Part shown: piece after piece, positions 54,356 to 63,203 of the stretch
Layout: each line of letters opens with the position of its first letter
Position numbering within the stretch: the first letter of the stretch is position 1
Source: Streptomyces justiciae
GTDB taxonomy: Bacteria; Actinomycetota; Actinomycetes; Streptomycetales; Streptomycetaceae
Direction: 5' to 3'
DNA length: 64,000 nt
Assembly (NCBI RefSeq): GCF_015163075.1
Contig: NZ_JADDXU010000011.1
Coordinates: forward strand, 186,001 to 250,000
Position numbers and translations under genes: made by a program
The notes under the pieces: generated by a model
Databases searched by the model: none
What the model saw: only the letters and a program-made list of their open reading frames with translations
Told to the model about the DNA's origin: nothing

Positions 54356-54369
54356 TGGGAGCGCTCCCA
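54356..54369. promoter_or_regulatory. CebR-type operator box
   Basis: TGGGAGCGCTCCCA is a perfect 14-bp palindrome identical to the binding consensus of CebR, the LacI-family repressor of cello-oligosaccharide use in Streptomyces. It lies 19 bases before the acetyltransferase start and 60 before the DUF1152 start. No cellulose genes are in the window. Confidence 0.65.
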
Positions 54370-54428
54370 CAAGCCTGGCGCCCCAACACGCCCGCAGGAG
54401 GCGGAAGATCGCCTGTTAGCGTCCTGCG

Positions 54429-55394
54429 GTGTTCTCACTCCAGGAGCCTGCCCTCTTCACCCGTCTGCGTGCCGCGCGGCGGGTGCTCGTCGCGGGCGCG
54501 GGCGGCGGTTTCGACGTCTACGCCGGCCTCCCGCTGGCGCTCGCCCTCCAGGCCGCCGGGAAGGAGGTGCACCTGGCCAACCTGTCGTTCGCGGACCTCT
54601 ACGGCCTGGACCTGGACGCGTGGCTCGACCAGGACGTCGCGGCCGTGCGCCCCGACACCGCCGCCCGCGGCGACTACTTCCCCGAGCGCACCCTCGCCCG
54701 CTGGCTGGACCGCCAGGGCCTGCCCTCGACGGTCTACGCCTTCCCGCTCACCGGGGTGGGACCGCTGCGGGCCGCCTATCGCACCCTCCTCGACCACCTG
54801 GGTCCGGTGGACGCGATCGTGCTGGTGGACGGCGGCACCGACATCCTGCTGCGCGGCGACGAGCACGGGCTCGGCACCCCGGAGGAGGACATGGCGAGCC
54901 TGGCGGCGGTGGCCGGACTGGACGACGTACCCGAACGGCTGGTCGCCTGCCTGGGGTTCGGGGTGGACGCGCATCACGGGGTGAACCACTCCCTGGTCCT
55001 GGAGAACCTGGCCGCGCTGGACCGCGAGGGCGGTTACCTGGGCGCCTTCTCCCTGCCGCGCGAGAGCCGCGAGGGCGCGCTGTACCTGGACGCGGTGGCG
55101 CACGCGCAGGAGTGCACCCCGGACCATCCGAGCATCGTCAACGGCTCCGTCGCCGCGGCCGTGCGCGGCGCCTTCGGGGACGTGCGCTTCACCGAACGCA
55201 CCCGGGGCAGCGAGCTGTTCATCAACCCGCTGATGTCCCTGTACTTCTGCGTGGACGCACTCGCCCTGGCCCGGCGCAACCTCTACCTCGACCGGCTGGA
55301 GAACACCGCGCTGATGCGTCAGATCCACTCCGTCATCGCGGAGTTCCGCGACGAACTGCCCCGACAGCGGCCGCCGCGCGCGTACCCGCACTGA
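54429..55394 (+). CDS. DUF1152 family protein
   Basis: A 321-residue soluble protein. RRVLVAGAGGGFDVYAGLPL is the Gly-rich start typical of DUF1152, followed by LVDGGTDILLRGDEHGLGTP, another conserved block. The gene continues into HHGVNHSLVLENLAALDREG. Function is not established; the Gly-rich loop suggests nucleotide or phosphate binding. GTG 54429 is the first start before the motif. A CebR-type box lies 60 bases upstream. Confidence 0.8.
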   Translation: MFSLQEPALFTRLRAARRVLVAGAGGGFDVYAGLPLALALQAAGKEVHLANLSFADLYGLDLDAWLDQDVAAVRPDTAARGDYFPERTLARWLDRQGLPSTVYAFPLTGVGPLRAAYRTLLDHLGPVDAIVLVDGGTDILLRGDEHGLGTPEEDMASLAAVAGLDDVPERLVACLGFGVDAHHGVNHSLVLENLAALDREGGYLGAFSLPRESREGALYLDAVAHAQECTPDHPSIVNGSVAAAVRGAFGDVRFTERTRGSELFINPLMSLYFCVDALALARRNLYLDRLENTALMRQIHSVIAEFRDELPRQRPPRAYPH

Positions 55395-55490
55395 CGTGGT
55401 CACATTTCGGGGAATCGGCCGTGACCACACAAGAAGGTTGTATACGCTCCAGGTTCTTCTTCACCGAACCTTCACAAGGGGGGCTTTGTC

Positions 55491-55994
55491 ATGCGTATAC
55501 GCCTTGCCGCCACCGCGGCCGCCGCCGCCACCGCCGCCGGCACACTCATAGCGCTCGCCGCCGTGCCCGCGCAGGCCACCGAGTACACGTCCGCGCTGAA
55601 GATCCGCGGGGTCCAGTACGACGCGCCCGGCAGCGACTCCAACAACTGTTCCACCGGGAACACCGACGAGGAGTACGTGACGATCAAGAACTACTCGTCG
55701 ACCAAGACCGTGAACCTCAAGGGGTACTGGGTCGAGGACGCGGCCGGGAACTACTTCGAGTTCACCGCCAACCACTACCTCCAGCCCGGCGACTACGTGA
55801 AGCTGCGCGGCGGCAACGGCAGCGACTCGGACGCGAAGAACGTCGTGTACCGCGACAACTGCAACTTCATGTGGAACAACGACAAGGACACGATCTACCT
55901 GTTCAAGCCGGCCGGCAGCCGGGCCGACGTCCACTCCTACACCAAGAGCGGGTCGGACCCGGACCGCAACGGCTACATCAAGTTCCACAGCTGA
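55491..55994 (+). CDS. Secreted lamin-tail-domain protein
   Basis: A 167-residue exported protein. Signal peptide residues 1-29 end AQA. The mature part is one LTD beta-sandwich: LKIRGVQYDAPGSDSNN, EEYVTIKNYSSTKTVNLKGY, LQPGDYVKLRGGNGSDS, and a short C-terminus. Two cysteines (SNNCST and DNCNF) can form a disulphide. LTD domains bind proteins, DNA or cell-wall partners; the role here is unknown. The gene stands alone 96 bases after DUF1152. Confidence 0.85.
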   Translation: MRIRLAATAAAAATAAGTLIALAAVPAQATEYTSALKIRGVQYDAPGSDSNNCSTGNTDEEYVTIKNYSSTKTVNLKGYWVEDAAGNYFEFTANHYLQPGDYVKLRGGNGSDSDAKNVVYRDNCNFMWNNDKDTIYLFKPAGSRADVHSYTKSGSDPDRNGYIKFHS

Positions 55995-56012
55995 GCGTGC
56001 GGCGCGGCCCCG

Positions 56013-57014
56013 TCAGCGGGGGGCGAGGTCGCGCCTGGCCACCACTGCCAGCACCAGGACCAGCAGTGTGAGCGCGGTCGCCTGGGCGTACGCGCCGGCG
56101 AGGTAGACGGCGGGCAGCGGCAGGCCGATCCACAGGATCAACGACGCCGTCCGGACCGCGAGGATCAGCAGGCCGAGGACCGCCAGGGCCAGCGCCCCGC
56201 TGCCGACACCGGATTCCGCGCGGCGGGTGCGCAGCAGCAGCCAGCCGAGGGCGGCGAGCACGAAGCAGGTGGCGGGCGCCCAGGCGAGGTCGGCCATGGT
56301 GGGCAGCAGGGCGACGGAGCCGCCGGTGACGACACAGCAGGCCAGGAAGGCGAGCCCGGGAGTGCCGACGGGCAGCACGGCGGGCGGGGCGTCGCGGTGG
56401 TACGCGGCGCACACGGCGAGGGCCGGCAGCCAGGCGAACAACGCGTTGGCCGTGACGAAGTAGGGCGCGGACATCGGCCACTCGGTCACCAGCGGCTCGA
56501 TCACCGGCCACAGCGAGGGCAGCGCGGCCAGCAGCACGGCGGCCCGGGCCAGACGCCGGCGGTCGTGGACGAGGGCGAAGAACCCGACCGTCCACAGCAG
56601 CGGCAGCACCCATCCGGCGACCGCGACGACGGTCGGCAGCGGGCCGCTGCCCGTGAAGCCGGTCAGGAACAGGTCCCATTCACGGGGGCCGCGGGTGGCG
56701 GACCAGGTGACCCGCAGGACCTCGTCGGAGACGACGGCCGCCGCCTGAAGCAGTACGGCGTACAGCGCGAAGTTCCGGACGGCCGAGCCGAACAGGGCAT
56801 AGCGCCGGGGCGCCCCGGCCGCGGCCAGTCTGCTGCGTACGGCGAGGGCGGCGATGCTGGCGACCTCGCCGAGGGTGGGCCTGCTCTGGTCCTGGGTCTC
56901 CTGGTCGACGTCCCAGAGATAGACCTCGACCATCTCCTCCTCGCGGGCCTCGCGGTAGTAGGCGGGCAGCAGGCGCAGCACGGTGCGGTAGCGCGCTTCG
57001 AGCAGGGTCGTCAT
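56013..57014 (-). CDS. Integral membrane protein with HAAS-like N-terminus, PadR partner
   Basis: A 333-residue protein. The N-terminal 70 residues (YRTVLRLLPAYYREAREEEM, VEVYLW) form a soluble helical prefix like those of HAAS/permease-prefix domains. About eight hydrophobic segments follow. The gene overlaps the PadR stop by 4 bases (ATGA), so the two are translationally coupled. PadR-linked HAAS proteins are thought to relay membrane or envelope signals to PadR; this is inferred from family context. Confidence 0.8.
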   Translation of the reverse strand: MTTLLEARYRTVLRLLPAYYREAREEEMVEVYLWDVDQETQDQSRPTLGEVASIAALAVRSRLAAAGAPRRYALFGSAVRNFALYAVLLQAAAVVSDEVLRVTWSATRGPREWDLFLTGFTGSGPLPTVVAVAGWVLPLLWTVGFFALVHDRRRLARAAVLLAALPSLWPVIEPLVTEWPMSAPYFVTANALFAWLPALAVCAAYHRDAPPAVLPVGTPGLAFLACCVVTGGSVALLPTMADLAWAPATCFVLAALGWLLLRTRRAESGVGSGALALAVLGLLILAVRTASLILWIGLPLPAVYLAGAYAQATALTLLVLVLAVVARRDLAPR

Positions 57015-57388
57015 GCGAGGCCTCCCGCGAGTCCGGGTCCGGTGACGGGCGGGGTGCCGCCGGCCTTGCGGCCCTCGGCGATGCGCTGCTTGGCGGCGCT
57101 GGCGCCCGCGGCCATCCGCTCCGCCTCGGCGTCGAGGGCCCGCATCCCCTCGTCGGTGAGGCGGTAGTAGCGCCGGAGCCGGCCCTGCTGCACCTCCTCA
57201 CGGTCCAGGACGATCAGTCCGTCCGCGGTGAGCCGGTCGAGTACGCCGTACAGCGTGCCGACGCGCAGTTGCACCGCGCCGTCGGACAGCTCCTCGACCT
57301 CGCGCAGGATGCCGTACCCGTGTCGCGGCTCGTCGGCCAGGGCGGTCAGGACGAAGAACGCCGCCTGTGTCATGTTCCTCGGTGCCAT
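57011..57388 (-). CDS. PadR-family transcriptional regulator
   Basis: A 125-residue winged-helix regulator. TQAAFFVLTALADEPRHGYG, ILREVEELSDGAVQLRVGTL and YGVLDRLTADGLIVLDREEV form the HTH and wing, and YYRLTDEGMRAL leads to the dimer helix. ATG 57388 is used; a longer frame starts inside a palindrome. A perfect 25-bp operator lies 7 bases upstream of the start. It is coupled to a HAAS-like membrane gene. Confidence 0.92.
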   Translation of the reverse strand: MAPRNMTQAAFFVLTALADEPRHGYGILREVEELSDGAVQLRVGTLYGVLDRLTADGLIVLDREEVQQGRLRRYYRLTDEGMRALDAEAERMAAGASAAKQRIAEGRKAGGTPPVTGPGLAGGLA

Positions 57389-57394
57389 GAAACT

Positions 57395-57419
57395 GAATAT
57401 ATCGGCTGCCGATATATTC
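57395..57419. promoter_or_regulatory. PadR operator, perfect 25-bp palindrome
   Basis: GAATATATCGGC, a central T, and the exact complement. The AT-rich ATATATCG core is typical of PadR sites. It ends 6 bases from the padR ATG, so bound protein would block transcription start and give autorepression. Confidence 0.85.
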
Positions 57420-57554
57420 TGCGAGCCGAACACGCCCCGGATTCTCGGGCGGTCAGGAATGGAGAAGCGCGGGTCAGGTGTCCGGACCTAGCCTGAGAGC
57501 CACGCCGCCTCGGCTCCGCCGAGCGCCCCGGTCCGACGGAGGAGAGACGACAGC

Positions 57555-59942
57555 ATGGCCAGGAAGACGGACCCGCAGGCCTCCGGGCCGCACGTTGCCG
57601 ACAGCCACGATCTGATCCGCGTGCACGGGGCGCGCGAGAACAATCTGAAGGACGTCAGCATCGAGATCCCGAAGCGCCGGCTGACGGTGTTCACCGGGGT
57701 GTCCGGCTCCGGCAAGAGCTCGCTCGTCTTCGACACCATCGCCGCGGAGTCGCAGCGGCTGATCAACGAGACGTACAGCGCCTTCGTGCAGGGGTTCATG
57801 CCGACGCTGGCCCGTCCCGAGGTGGACGTCCTCGACGGGCTGACGACCGCGATCAGCGTGGACCAGAGCCGTATGGGCGCCGACCCGCGCTCGACCGTGG
57901 GCACCGCCACGGACGCCAACGCGATGCTGCGCATCCTGTTCAGCCGGCTCGGCAAGCCGCACATCGGCCCGCCGAGCGCGTACTCCTTCAACGTTGCGTC
58001 GGTCTCGGCGCAGGGCGGCCTCACCGTCGACCGGGGCAGTGAGAAGACGAAGACCGAGAAGGTCACCTTCAACCGCACCGGCGGCATGTGCACCCGCTGC
58101 GAGGGCCGCGGTACGGTCACCGACATCGATCTCGCCCAGCTCTTCGACGACTCCAAGTCGCTCAACGAGGACCCGTTCACGATCCCCACCTACACCGGGG
58201 ACGGCTGGGTGGTGCGGATCATCAGGGAGTCCGGCTTCTTCGACCCGGACAAGCCGATCCGCAAGTACACGAAGAAGGAGCGGCACGACTTCCTGTACCG
58301 CGAGCCCGTCAAGGTCAAGATCAACGGCGTCAACCTCACCTACGAGGGCCTGATCCCGAAGCTCCAGAAGTCGATGCTGTCCAAGGACCCCGAGGCGATG
58401 CAGCCGCACATCCGGGCGTTCGTGGAGCGCGCGGTCACCTTCGCCGTCTGTCCCGAGTGCGACGGCACCCGGCTCACCGAGGGGGCCAGGTCGTCGAAGA
58501 TCGAGGGGATCAGCATCGCCGACGCCTGCGCGATGGAGATCAGGGACCTCGCCGACTGGGCGCGCGGCCTCAACGAGCCCTCCGTGGCCCCTCTCCTCAC
58601 CGCGCTCCAGCACACCCTGGACTCGTTCGTCGAGATCGGCCTCGGCTATCTCGCGCTTGACCGGCCGGCCGGCACGCTGTCGGGCGGTGAGGCGCAGCGC
58701 GTGAAGATGATCCGCCATCTCGGCTCCTCGCTCACCGACGTCACCTACGTCTTCGACGAGCCGACCGCGGGGCTGCACCCGCATGACATCCAGCGGATGA
58801 ACGACCTGCTGCTGCGCCTGCGCGACAAGGGCAACACCGTGCTCGTCGTGGAGCACAAGCCGGAGATGATCGCGATCGCCGACCATGTCGTGGACCTCGG
58901 TCCCGGCGCCGGTGTCGCGGGCGGCGCCGTCTGTTACGAGGGCACCCTGGAGGGCCTGCGGGCCTCCGGCACCATCACCGGCCGGCATCTCGACGACCGG
59001 GCGACCGTCAAGGAGAGCGTGCGCAAGCCCTCGGGCGCGCTGGAGATCCGCGGCGCCACGGCCAACAACCTCCAGGGCGTCGACGTCGACATCCCGCTCG
59101 GCGTCCTCACCGTCATCACCGGCGTCGCCGGGTCCGGCAAGAGCTCGCTGGTGCACGGCTCGGTGCCGCTCGACGCGGGCGTGGTGTCTGTGGACCAGAG
59201 CCCGATCAAGGGCTCGCGGCGCAGCAACCCGGCCACCTACACAGGCTTGCTCGACCCGATCCGCAAGGCCTTCGCCAAGGTCAACGGCGTCAAGCCGGCC
59301 CTGTTCAGCGCCAACTCCGAGGGCGCCTGCCCCACCTGCAACGGCGCGGGCGTCGTCTACACCGACCTCGGGATGATGGCCGGTGTCTCCACCACCTGCG
59401 AGGACTGCGACGGCAAGCGGTTCGACGCGTCGGTCCTGGAGTACCGGCTCGGCGGCCGGGACATCAGCGAGGTGCTGGGGATGTCGGTGACCGACGCGGA
59501 GGAGTTCTTCGGCTCGGGCGAGGCGCACACCCCGGCGGCGCACAAGATCCTGGAGCGGCTCGTCGACGTCGGCCTCGGCTATCTGACCATCGGCCAGCCG
59601 CTGACCACGCTGTCCGGCGGTGAGCGGCAGCGCCTGAAGCTCGCCACGCACATGGGTGACAAGGGCGGCGTCTACGTCCTCGACGAGCCGACGACCGGTC
59701 TGCACCTGGCCGACGTCGAGCAACTGCTGGGCCTGCTCGACCGGTTGGTGGACTCCGGCAAGTCCGTCATCGTCGTCGAGCACCACCAGGCGGTCATGGC
59801 CCACGCCGACTGGATCATCGACCTCGGCCCGGGCGCGGGCCACGACGGCGGCCGGATCGTCTTCGAGGGCACCCCGGCCGACCTGGTCGCCGCCCGCTCC
59901 ACCCTCACCGGCGAGCACCTCGCGGACTACGTGGGCGCCTGA
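57555..59942 (+). CDS. UvrA paralogue (UvrA2/drug-resistance ABC type)
   Basis: A 795-residue twin-ATPase. Walker A GVSGSGKSS at 48-56 and again GVAGSGKSS in the second half; ABC signatures LSGGEAQR and LSGGERQR; zinc modules CTRC...CPEC and CPTC...CEDC. It is about 150 residues shorter than repair UvrA and lacks most of the UvrB-binding insertion. It therefore resembles UvrA2/DrrC-like proteins, which protect against DNA-binding antibiotics. A ribosome site GGAGGAG precedes the ATG. It is divergent from padR with 166 bases between. Confidence 0.9.
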   Translation: MARKTDPQASGPHVADSHDLIRVHGARENNLKDVSIEIPKRRLTVFTGVSGSGKSSLVFDTIAAESQRLINETYSAFVQGFMPTLARPEVDVLDGLTTAISVDQSRMGADPRSTVGTATDANAMLRILFSRLGKPHIGPPSAYSFNVASVSAQGGLTVDRGSEKTKTEKVTFNRTGGMCTRCEGRGTVTDIDLAQLFDDSKSLNEDPFTIPTYTGDGWVVRIIRESGFFDPDKPIRKYTKKERHDFLYREPVKVKINGVNLTYEGLIPKLQKSMLSKDPEAMQPHIRAFVERAVTFAVCPECDGTRLTEGARSSKIEGISIADACAMEIRDLADWARGLNEPSVAPLLTALQHTLDSFVEIGLGYLALDRPAGTLSGGEAQRVKMIRHLGSSLTDVTYVFDEPTAGLHPHDIQRMNDLLLRLRDKGNTVLVVEHKPEMIAIADHVVDLGPGAGVAGGAVCYEGTLEGLRASGTITGRHLDDRATVKESVRKPSGALEIRGATANNLQGVDVDIPLGVLTVITGVAGSGKSSLVHGSVPLDAGVVSVDQSPIKGSRRSNPATYTGLLDPIRKAFAKVNGVKPALFSANSEGACPTCNGAGVVYTDLGMMAGVSTTCEDCDGKRFDASVLEYRLGGRDISEVLGMSVTDAEEFFGSGEAHTPAAHKILERLVDVGLGYLTIGQPLTTLSGGERQRLKLATHMGDKGGVYVLDEPTTGLHLADVEQLLGLLDRLVDSGKSVIVVEHHQAVMAHADWIIDLGPGAGHDGGRIVFEGTPADLVAARSTLTGEHLADYVGA

Positions 59943-60015
59943 CCCCCAGCACCGCCGGCCCTCGGGCGCGACCGCCGTACCATGACCGGACCGCAGTCGC
60001 CCCGAGGGAGTCCGC

Positions 60016-60369
60016 ATGGCCCGCCCCCGCACCGCCCCACGGACGGTGGAGCACCCCGCCGTGGCGGAGGTGTCGCTCCAGCAGGTGCTGGAGGCCCTGG
60101 TGGACCCGGTACGACGTGCAGTGGTGTCCCAACTCGCGGGCGCCGGTACGGAGATGAGCTGCGGCACCTTCGACGTGGCGGTGTCCCGGTCGACGCTCAC
60201 GCACCACTTCAACGTGCTGCGCGAGGCCGGGCTGATCCGGCAGTACTACGTCGGCACCACCAAGATGAACGCCCTGCGCACGGACGAGATGCAGGAGCGC
60301 TTCCCCGGGCTGCTGACGGCCCTGGTGGACGCCTCGGCCCGGGAGGACCGCCACCCCGCCGGCCGGTGA
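60016..60369 (+). CDS. ArsR-family winged-helix regulator
   Basis: A 117-residue regulator. LEALVDPVRRAVVSQLAGAG, SRSTLTHHFNVLREAGLIRQ and the wing YYVGTTKMNALR form an ArsR fold. The lone Cys in MSCGTFD is not a metal site. ATG 60016 follows GAGGGAG by 5 bases. It converges on the SDR gene 8 bases away, a regulator-SDR pairing common in Streptomyces, so it may control that gene. Confidence 0.88.
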   Translation: MARPRTAPRTVEHPAVAEVSLQQVLEALVDPVRRAVVSQLAGAGTEMSCGTFDVAVSRSTLTHHFNVLREAGLIRQYYVGTTKMNALRTDEMQERFPGLLTALVDASAREDRHPAGR

Positions 60370-60377
60370 GGCCGGGC

Positions 60378-61043
60378 TCAGGAGTCGAGGTCGTCGGCGA
60401 AGTGCCGGAACCCGTGCCGGTCCCGGTGGAGTTCCCACAGGGTGTCGGCCAGGGCGGCCGGGTCCTTGCGGTGGTGCCCGGGGATGATCGCGCCGGGGAT
60501 GACCAGCTGGGCGACATGGATGCCCTCGGCCGCGAGGGTGTCGTGCAGCAGATGCCCGTACGCGCTCTCCGCGGCGAACGCGATCGACGTACCCGCGCGG
60601 TCGGGGTGCGGGACGACGGCGGTGCCGCCGTTGACGAACAGGATGGTGCCGCGGCCGAGTTCGCGCATGCCGGGCAGGACCTGCTGGACCGCGGCGACCG
60701 GGCCGTAGACCGAGAACTCCACCGGGCCGGCGAGGTCGGCGTGGGTGGTCTCCAGGACGTGGCGCATGAAGTCGGGCTGCGGGACCGGGCTGTACTGGAG
60801 GACCTCGATCGGGCCCAGCGCCGCCCGCGCCTCGTCGAGGGCGGCCACCAGGGCCTTGGGGTCACGGACGTCGGCGGTGAAGGCGCGGGCCGTGACGCCC
60901 TGCCCGGTCAGGCCGGCCGCGAGGGACGCTACGCGCTCGGGGGTGCGGGCGATGAGGGCGACGTCGAAGCCCTCGCTGCCGAACCGCCGGGCGACGGCCG
61001 CGCCGAGTCCGGGGCCGGCTCCGATGATGGCGATGGTGGTCAT
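60378..61043 (-). CDS. SDR-family protein with incomplete active site
   Basis: A 221-residue Rossmann protein. GAGPGLGAAVARRFGSEGFD gives the cofactor loop at 8-14, and IARTPERV and FTADVRDPKAL are the binding blocks. The active site is atypical: the expected YxxxK is read as ESAYGHLLH, with no Lys at the fourth place. So either chemistry differs or the protein is a sensor or NADPH-binding partner. ATG 61043 begins at the nucleotide-binding strand. It is convergent with an ArsR gene. Confidence 0.82.
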   Translation of the reverse strand: MTTIAIIGAGPGLGAAVARRFGSEGFDVALIARTPERVASLAAGLTGQGVTARAFTADVRDPKALVAALDEARAALGPIEVLQYSPVPQPDFMRHVLETTHADLAGPVEFSVYGPVAAVQQVLPGMRELGRGTILFVNGGTAVVPHPDRAGTSIAFAAESAYGHLLHDTLAAEGIHVAQLVIPGAIIPGHHRKDPAALADTLWELHRDRHGFRHFADDLDS

Positions 61044-61083
61044 GCACCCATCCTTCCCCCGCTGGGGCCCACGCGCGCCACGG

Positions 61084-61128
61084 CGAACAGGACCCGCCCC
61101 AATGCGGATGGTGGGCGGGCCCTGTTCG
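61084..61128. other. Hairpin in the SDR/hypothetical divergent region
   Basis: CGAACAGG-A-CCCGCCC pairs with GGGCGGG-C-CCTGTTCG, one mismatch in 16, around a 13-base loop. It lies 41 bases upstream of the SDR start on that gene's leader side. It could be an attenuator or an operator; no gene end lies close enough for simple termination. Confidence 0.45.
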
Positions 61129-61292
61129 TGCCGGTCATTGTGGTGGTCCCGTCGGCCGCGCGACACGGGTGAACGACGCCCACCCGAAGCGCGCCCCGCA
61201 CACCCCGAGTGATCCGGACCGCCGTGGCCCGTCTCATCTGGCGACCCCGCCCGATCTCGTTCCACCTGCGGCGACGATACTGGGAGGCGCAC

Positions 61293-62390
61293 GTGCCCCC
61301 GCCCTCAGATGGACTCATGCCGATCTCCGCCACCACCGCCTCGCCCACCACGACCCCCGCCACCGTGTGGCAGCTGCGCGGCCGCCACGCCGACTCCGCC
61401 GCGGCGGACGTGCTCCGTGCCTCGCATCTGCGGCAGCTGAAGGACGACGGGGTCGTCGACGACTTCCAGGAACTTGCCGAGGAACGGGTCTTCGAGGCCC
61501 GCTGGCGGGTCGAGGACGAGGTGACCGTGCGGGCCCGGCTGACCCTCACCGACGAGGAGTGGGTGCTGGTCGCGGAGGCGGAGCGGGCCTGGAACCTGTC
61601 CTGGCCCTCCCCCGTCGGCATGTTCTGGCCGCTCGGCCCGGAGGCGCAGTGGGACCACGACACGGTCCCCGGGGTGCGCTTCCGGGAGGTCAACCGGCTC
61701 ACCGAGGACGACAAGGAGATGCGGCGCCTGCTGAAGAGCTGCGCGCGCGAGTCGTGGGCCGTCCATGTGGTCGTGCACGAGGCCATGACCCCCGACGAGC
61801 GCGGCCTGCGCCCGCTGGCCGCACTGCTGCCGCCGGGACTTGCGCACCGTGTGGTGGAACACCGCGCCGCCCCGCACCAACTGCGGGCCGTCAACTGGGC
61901 GTTGAAGGACCTCGACGTGCAGGTCCCGCGCGGTGGCGCCGTCGTCCTGCCGCCGCTGCCGTCCGGTCACGACGCCGACGAGTTCTCCGTACGCAGCGTC
62001 TTCCTCGACGGGACACCGCCCACGGAGCTGATCGACGTCCTGACCCGGTTCGCCACGCTTCCCAGGCAGCTGCCCGGCGACGCCGCGGAAGCGGTCACCG
62101 ACCTGCGCGAGAAGTGGGGGCTGCTGACGCTGGAGGAGGAGCTCGCCCGGCAGCGCGAACTCGTCGCCATGTACGCGGAGGCGCTCGACGCCATGACCAA
62201 GTCCCGTGACCTGTACCGGGAGGCCGCCGAACGCGCGAATGAGGCGCTGGCCGCCTACCGCGAGGGCCGCGCCGCCGAACCGGCAACTCCGCCCGCCGAG
62301 CAGCAGCCCGCGTCTCCGTTGCACCAGCTCACCCGGACCTTCGAACGCCTCAAGCGCCGACCCCCGAAGGACGGCGACGGCGTCAGCTGA
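61293..62390 (+). CDS. Hypothetical protein, coiled-coil C-terminus
   Basis: A 365-residue protein that I do not recognise. It has a mixed alpha/beta N-terminal half (VWQLRGRHADSAAADVLRAS; TLTDEEWVLVAEAERAWNLS) and a helical C-terminus predicted as coiled coil (ELARQRELVAMYAEALDAMT, then KSRDLYREAAERANEAL), with a basic tail. GTG 61293 follows GGGAGG by 5 bases; ATG 61317 is in frame. It overlaps the next convergent gene by 8 bases. Confidence 0.7.
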   Translation: MPPPSDGLMPISATTASPTTTPATVWQLRGRHADSAAADVLRASHLRQLKDDGVVDDFQELAEERVFEARWRVEDEVTVRARLTLTDEEWVLVAEAERAWNLSWPSPVGMFWPLGPEAQWDHDTVPGVRFREVNRLTEDDKEMRRLLKSCARESWAVHVVVHEAMTPDERGLRPLAALLPPGLAHRVVEHRAAPHQLRAVNWALKDLDVQVPRGGAVVLPPLPSGHDADEFSVRSVFLDGTPPTELIDVLTRFATLPRQLPGDAAEAVTDLREKWGLLTLEEELARQRELVAMYAEALDAMTKSRDLYREAAERANEALAAYREGRAAEPATPPAEQQPASPLHQLTRTFERLKRRPPKDGDGVS

Positions 62391-63075
62391 ACAGCGGGAG
62401 GCGTTCGGCGTCGGCTCCCAGCGAGCGGCGCTCAGCGTCCGTGAGGGGCGCGCGTCCGGTGGCGGCGCGGGCGTAGTGCTCGTCGCTCCACGCCACCGGG
62501 ACGGGACGGCCGAGCAGCCCGTCCAGGGTGGCGCGCACCGCGGCCAGGCCCACGGGTGCCGGTTCCGGCACGCCGGGCAGGTCCACGACGAGGTCGAGGT
62601 GGTGGATCGTGGCCTCGACGGCGAGGGTCGTCATGAGGTCCCCGGCGGTGAGCACATGGCCCTGCGTGGCGACGAGGCGGTCCTGGGCTGCCGCCTCGGC
62701 GGCATGGACCGTGGCCGCCGCGGTCTCCAGATACAGCTCCCGCAGCTGACGGAAGTCCAGGAACATGCTGGCGCCCACCCGGCTCCAGCGCCGCCCGTTG
62801 GCCGCGCCGACGGGATCGGGCCGCCAGTCCCGCCAGTAGGTGACGGCGTCACGGTCGGCGGGCCCGGCGGCCGGCGTGTGCAGGGCGACCAGGGCCCGCT
62901 GGCAGTCGGCGACGCAGTGCAGGATCAGATCACGCACCGCCCATCCCGTGCAGCCGGTCGGCCGCCAGGACTCCTCGTCCGCCAACGGCCGGGCCACGTC
63001 CGCGAAGGCGCTGTAGGCGGCGCGCAGAACCTCGGACGGTGGCGTGGGGTCCACGGGCACGTCGGACATGGTCAT
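62383..63075 (-). CDS. Maleylpyruvate isomerase N-terminal (MDMPI/DinB-like) protein
   Basis: A 230-residue DinB-like four-helix protein. WRPTGCTGWAVRDLILHCVA (with a metal-ligand His) and LMTTLAVEATIHHLDLVVDL (His-His) match the MDMPI_N pattern of mycothiol-dependent enzymes. Such proteins perform mycothiol transfers or isomerisations in actinomycetes; the substrate is unknown. The gene is single, convergent with the coiled-coil gene and upstream of a membrane protein gene in the same direction. Confidence 0.85.
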   Translation of the reverse strand: MTMSDVPVDPTPPSEVLRAAYSAFADVARPLADEESWRPTGCTGWAVRDLILHCVADCQRALVALHTPAAGPADRDAVTYWRDWRPDPVGAANGRRWSRVGASMFLDFRQLRELYLETAAATVHAAEAAAQDRLVATQGHVLTAGDLMTTLAVEATIHHLDLVVDLPGVPEPAPVGLAAVRATLDGLLGRPVPVAWSDEHYARAATGRAPLTDAERRSLGADAERLPLFS

Positions 63076-63203
63076 GACGCCAGCGTAGGCGGCACGCCGC
63101 TGCCGCAGGGACGCGGCCGGGCCGTCGTACGGACGGAGTCAGACCGTCGTACGCCTGACCCGGCCTCGGCACAAGCCGACCACGAACCCGAGGCGACGGG
63201 GTG

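Noticed and set aside
57474..60212. A 912-codon antisense frame over the UvrA paralogue
   Set aside because: Shadow of a well-conserved gene; no motif of its own.
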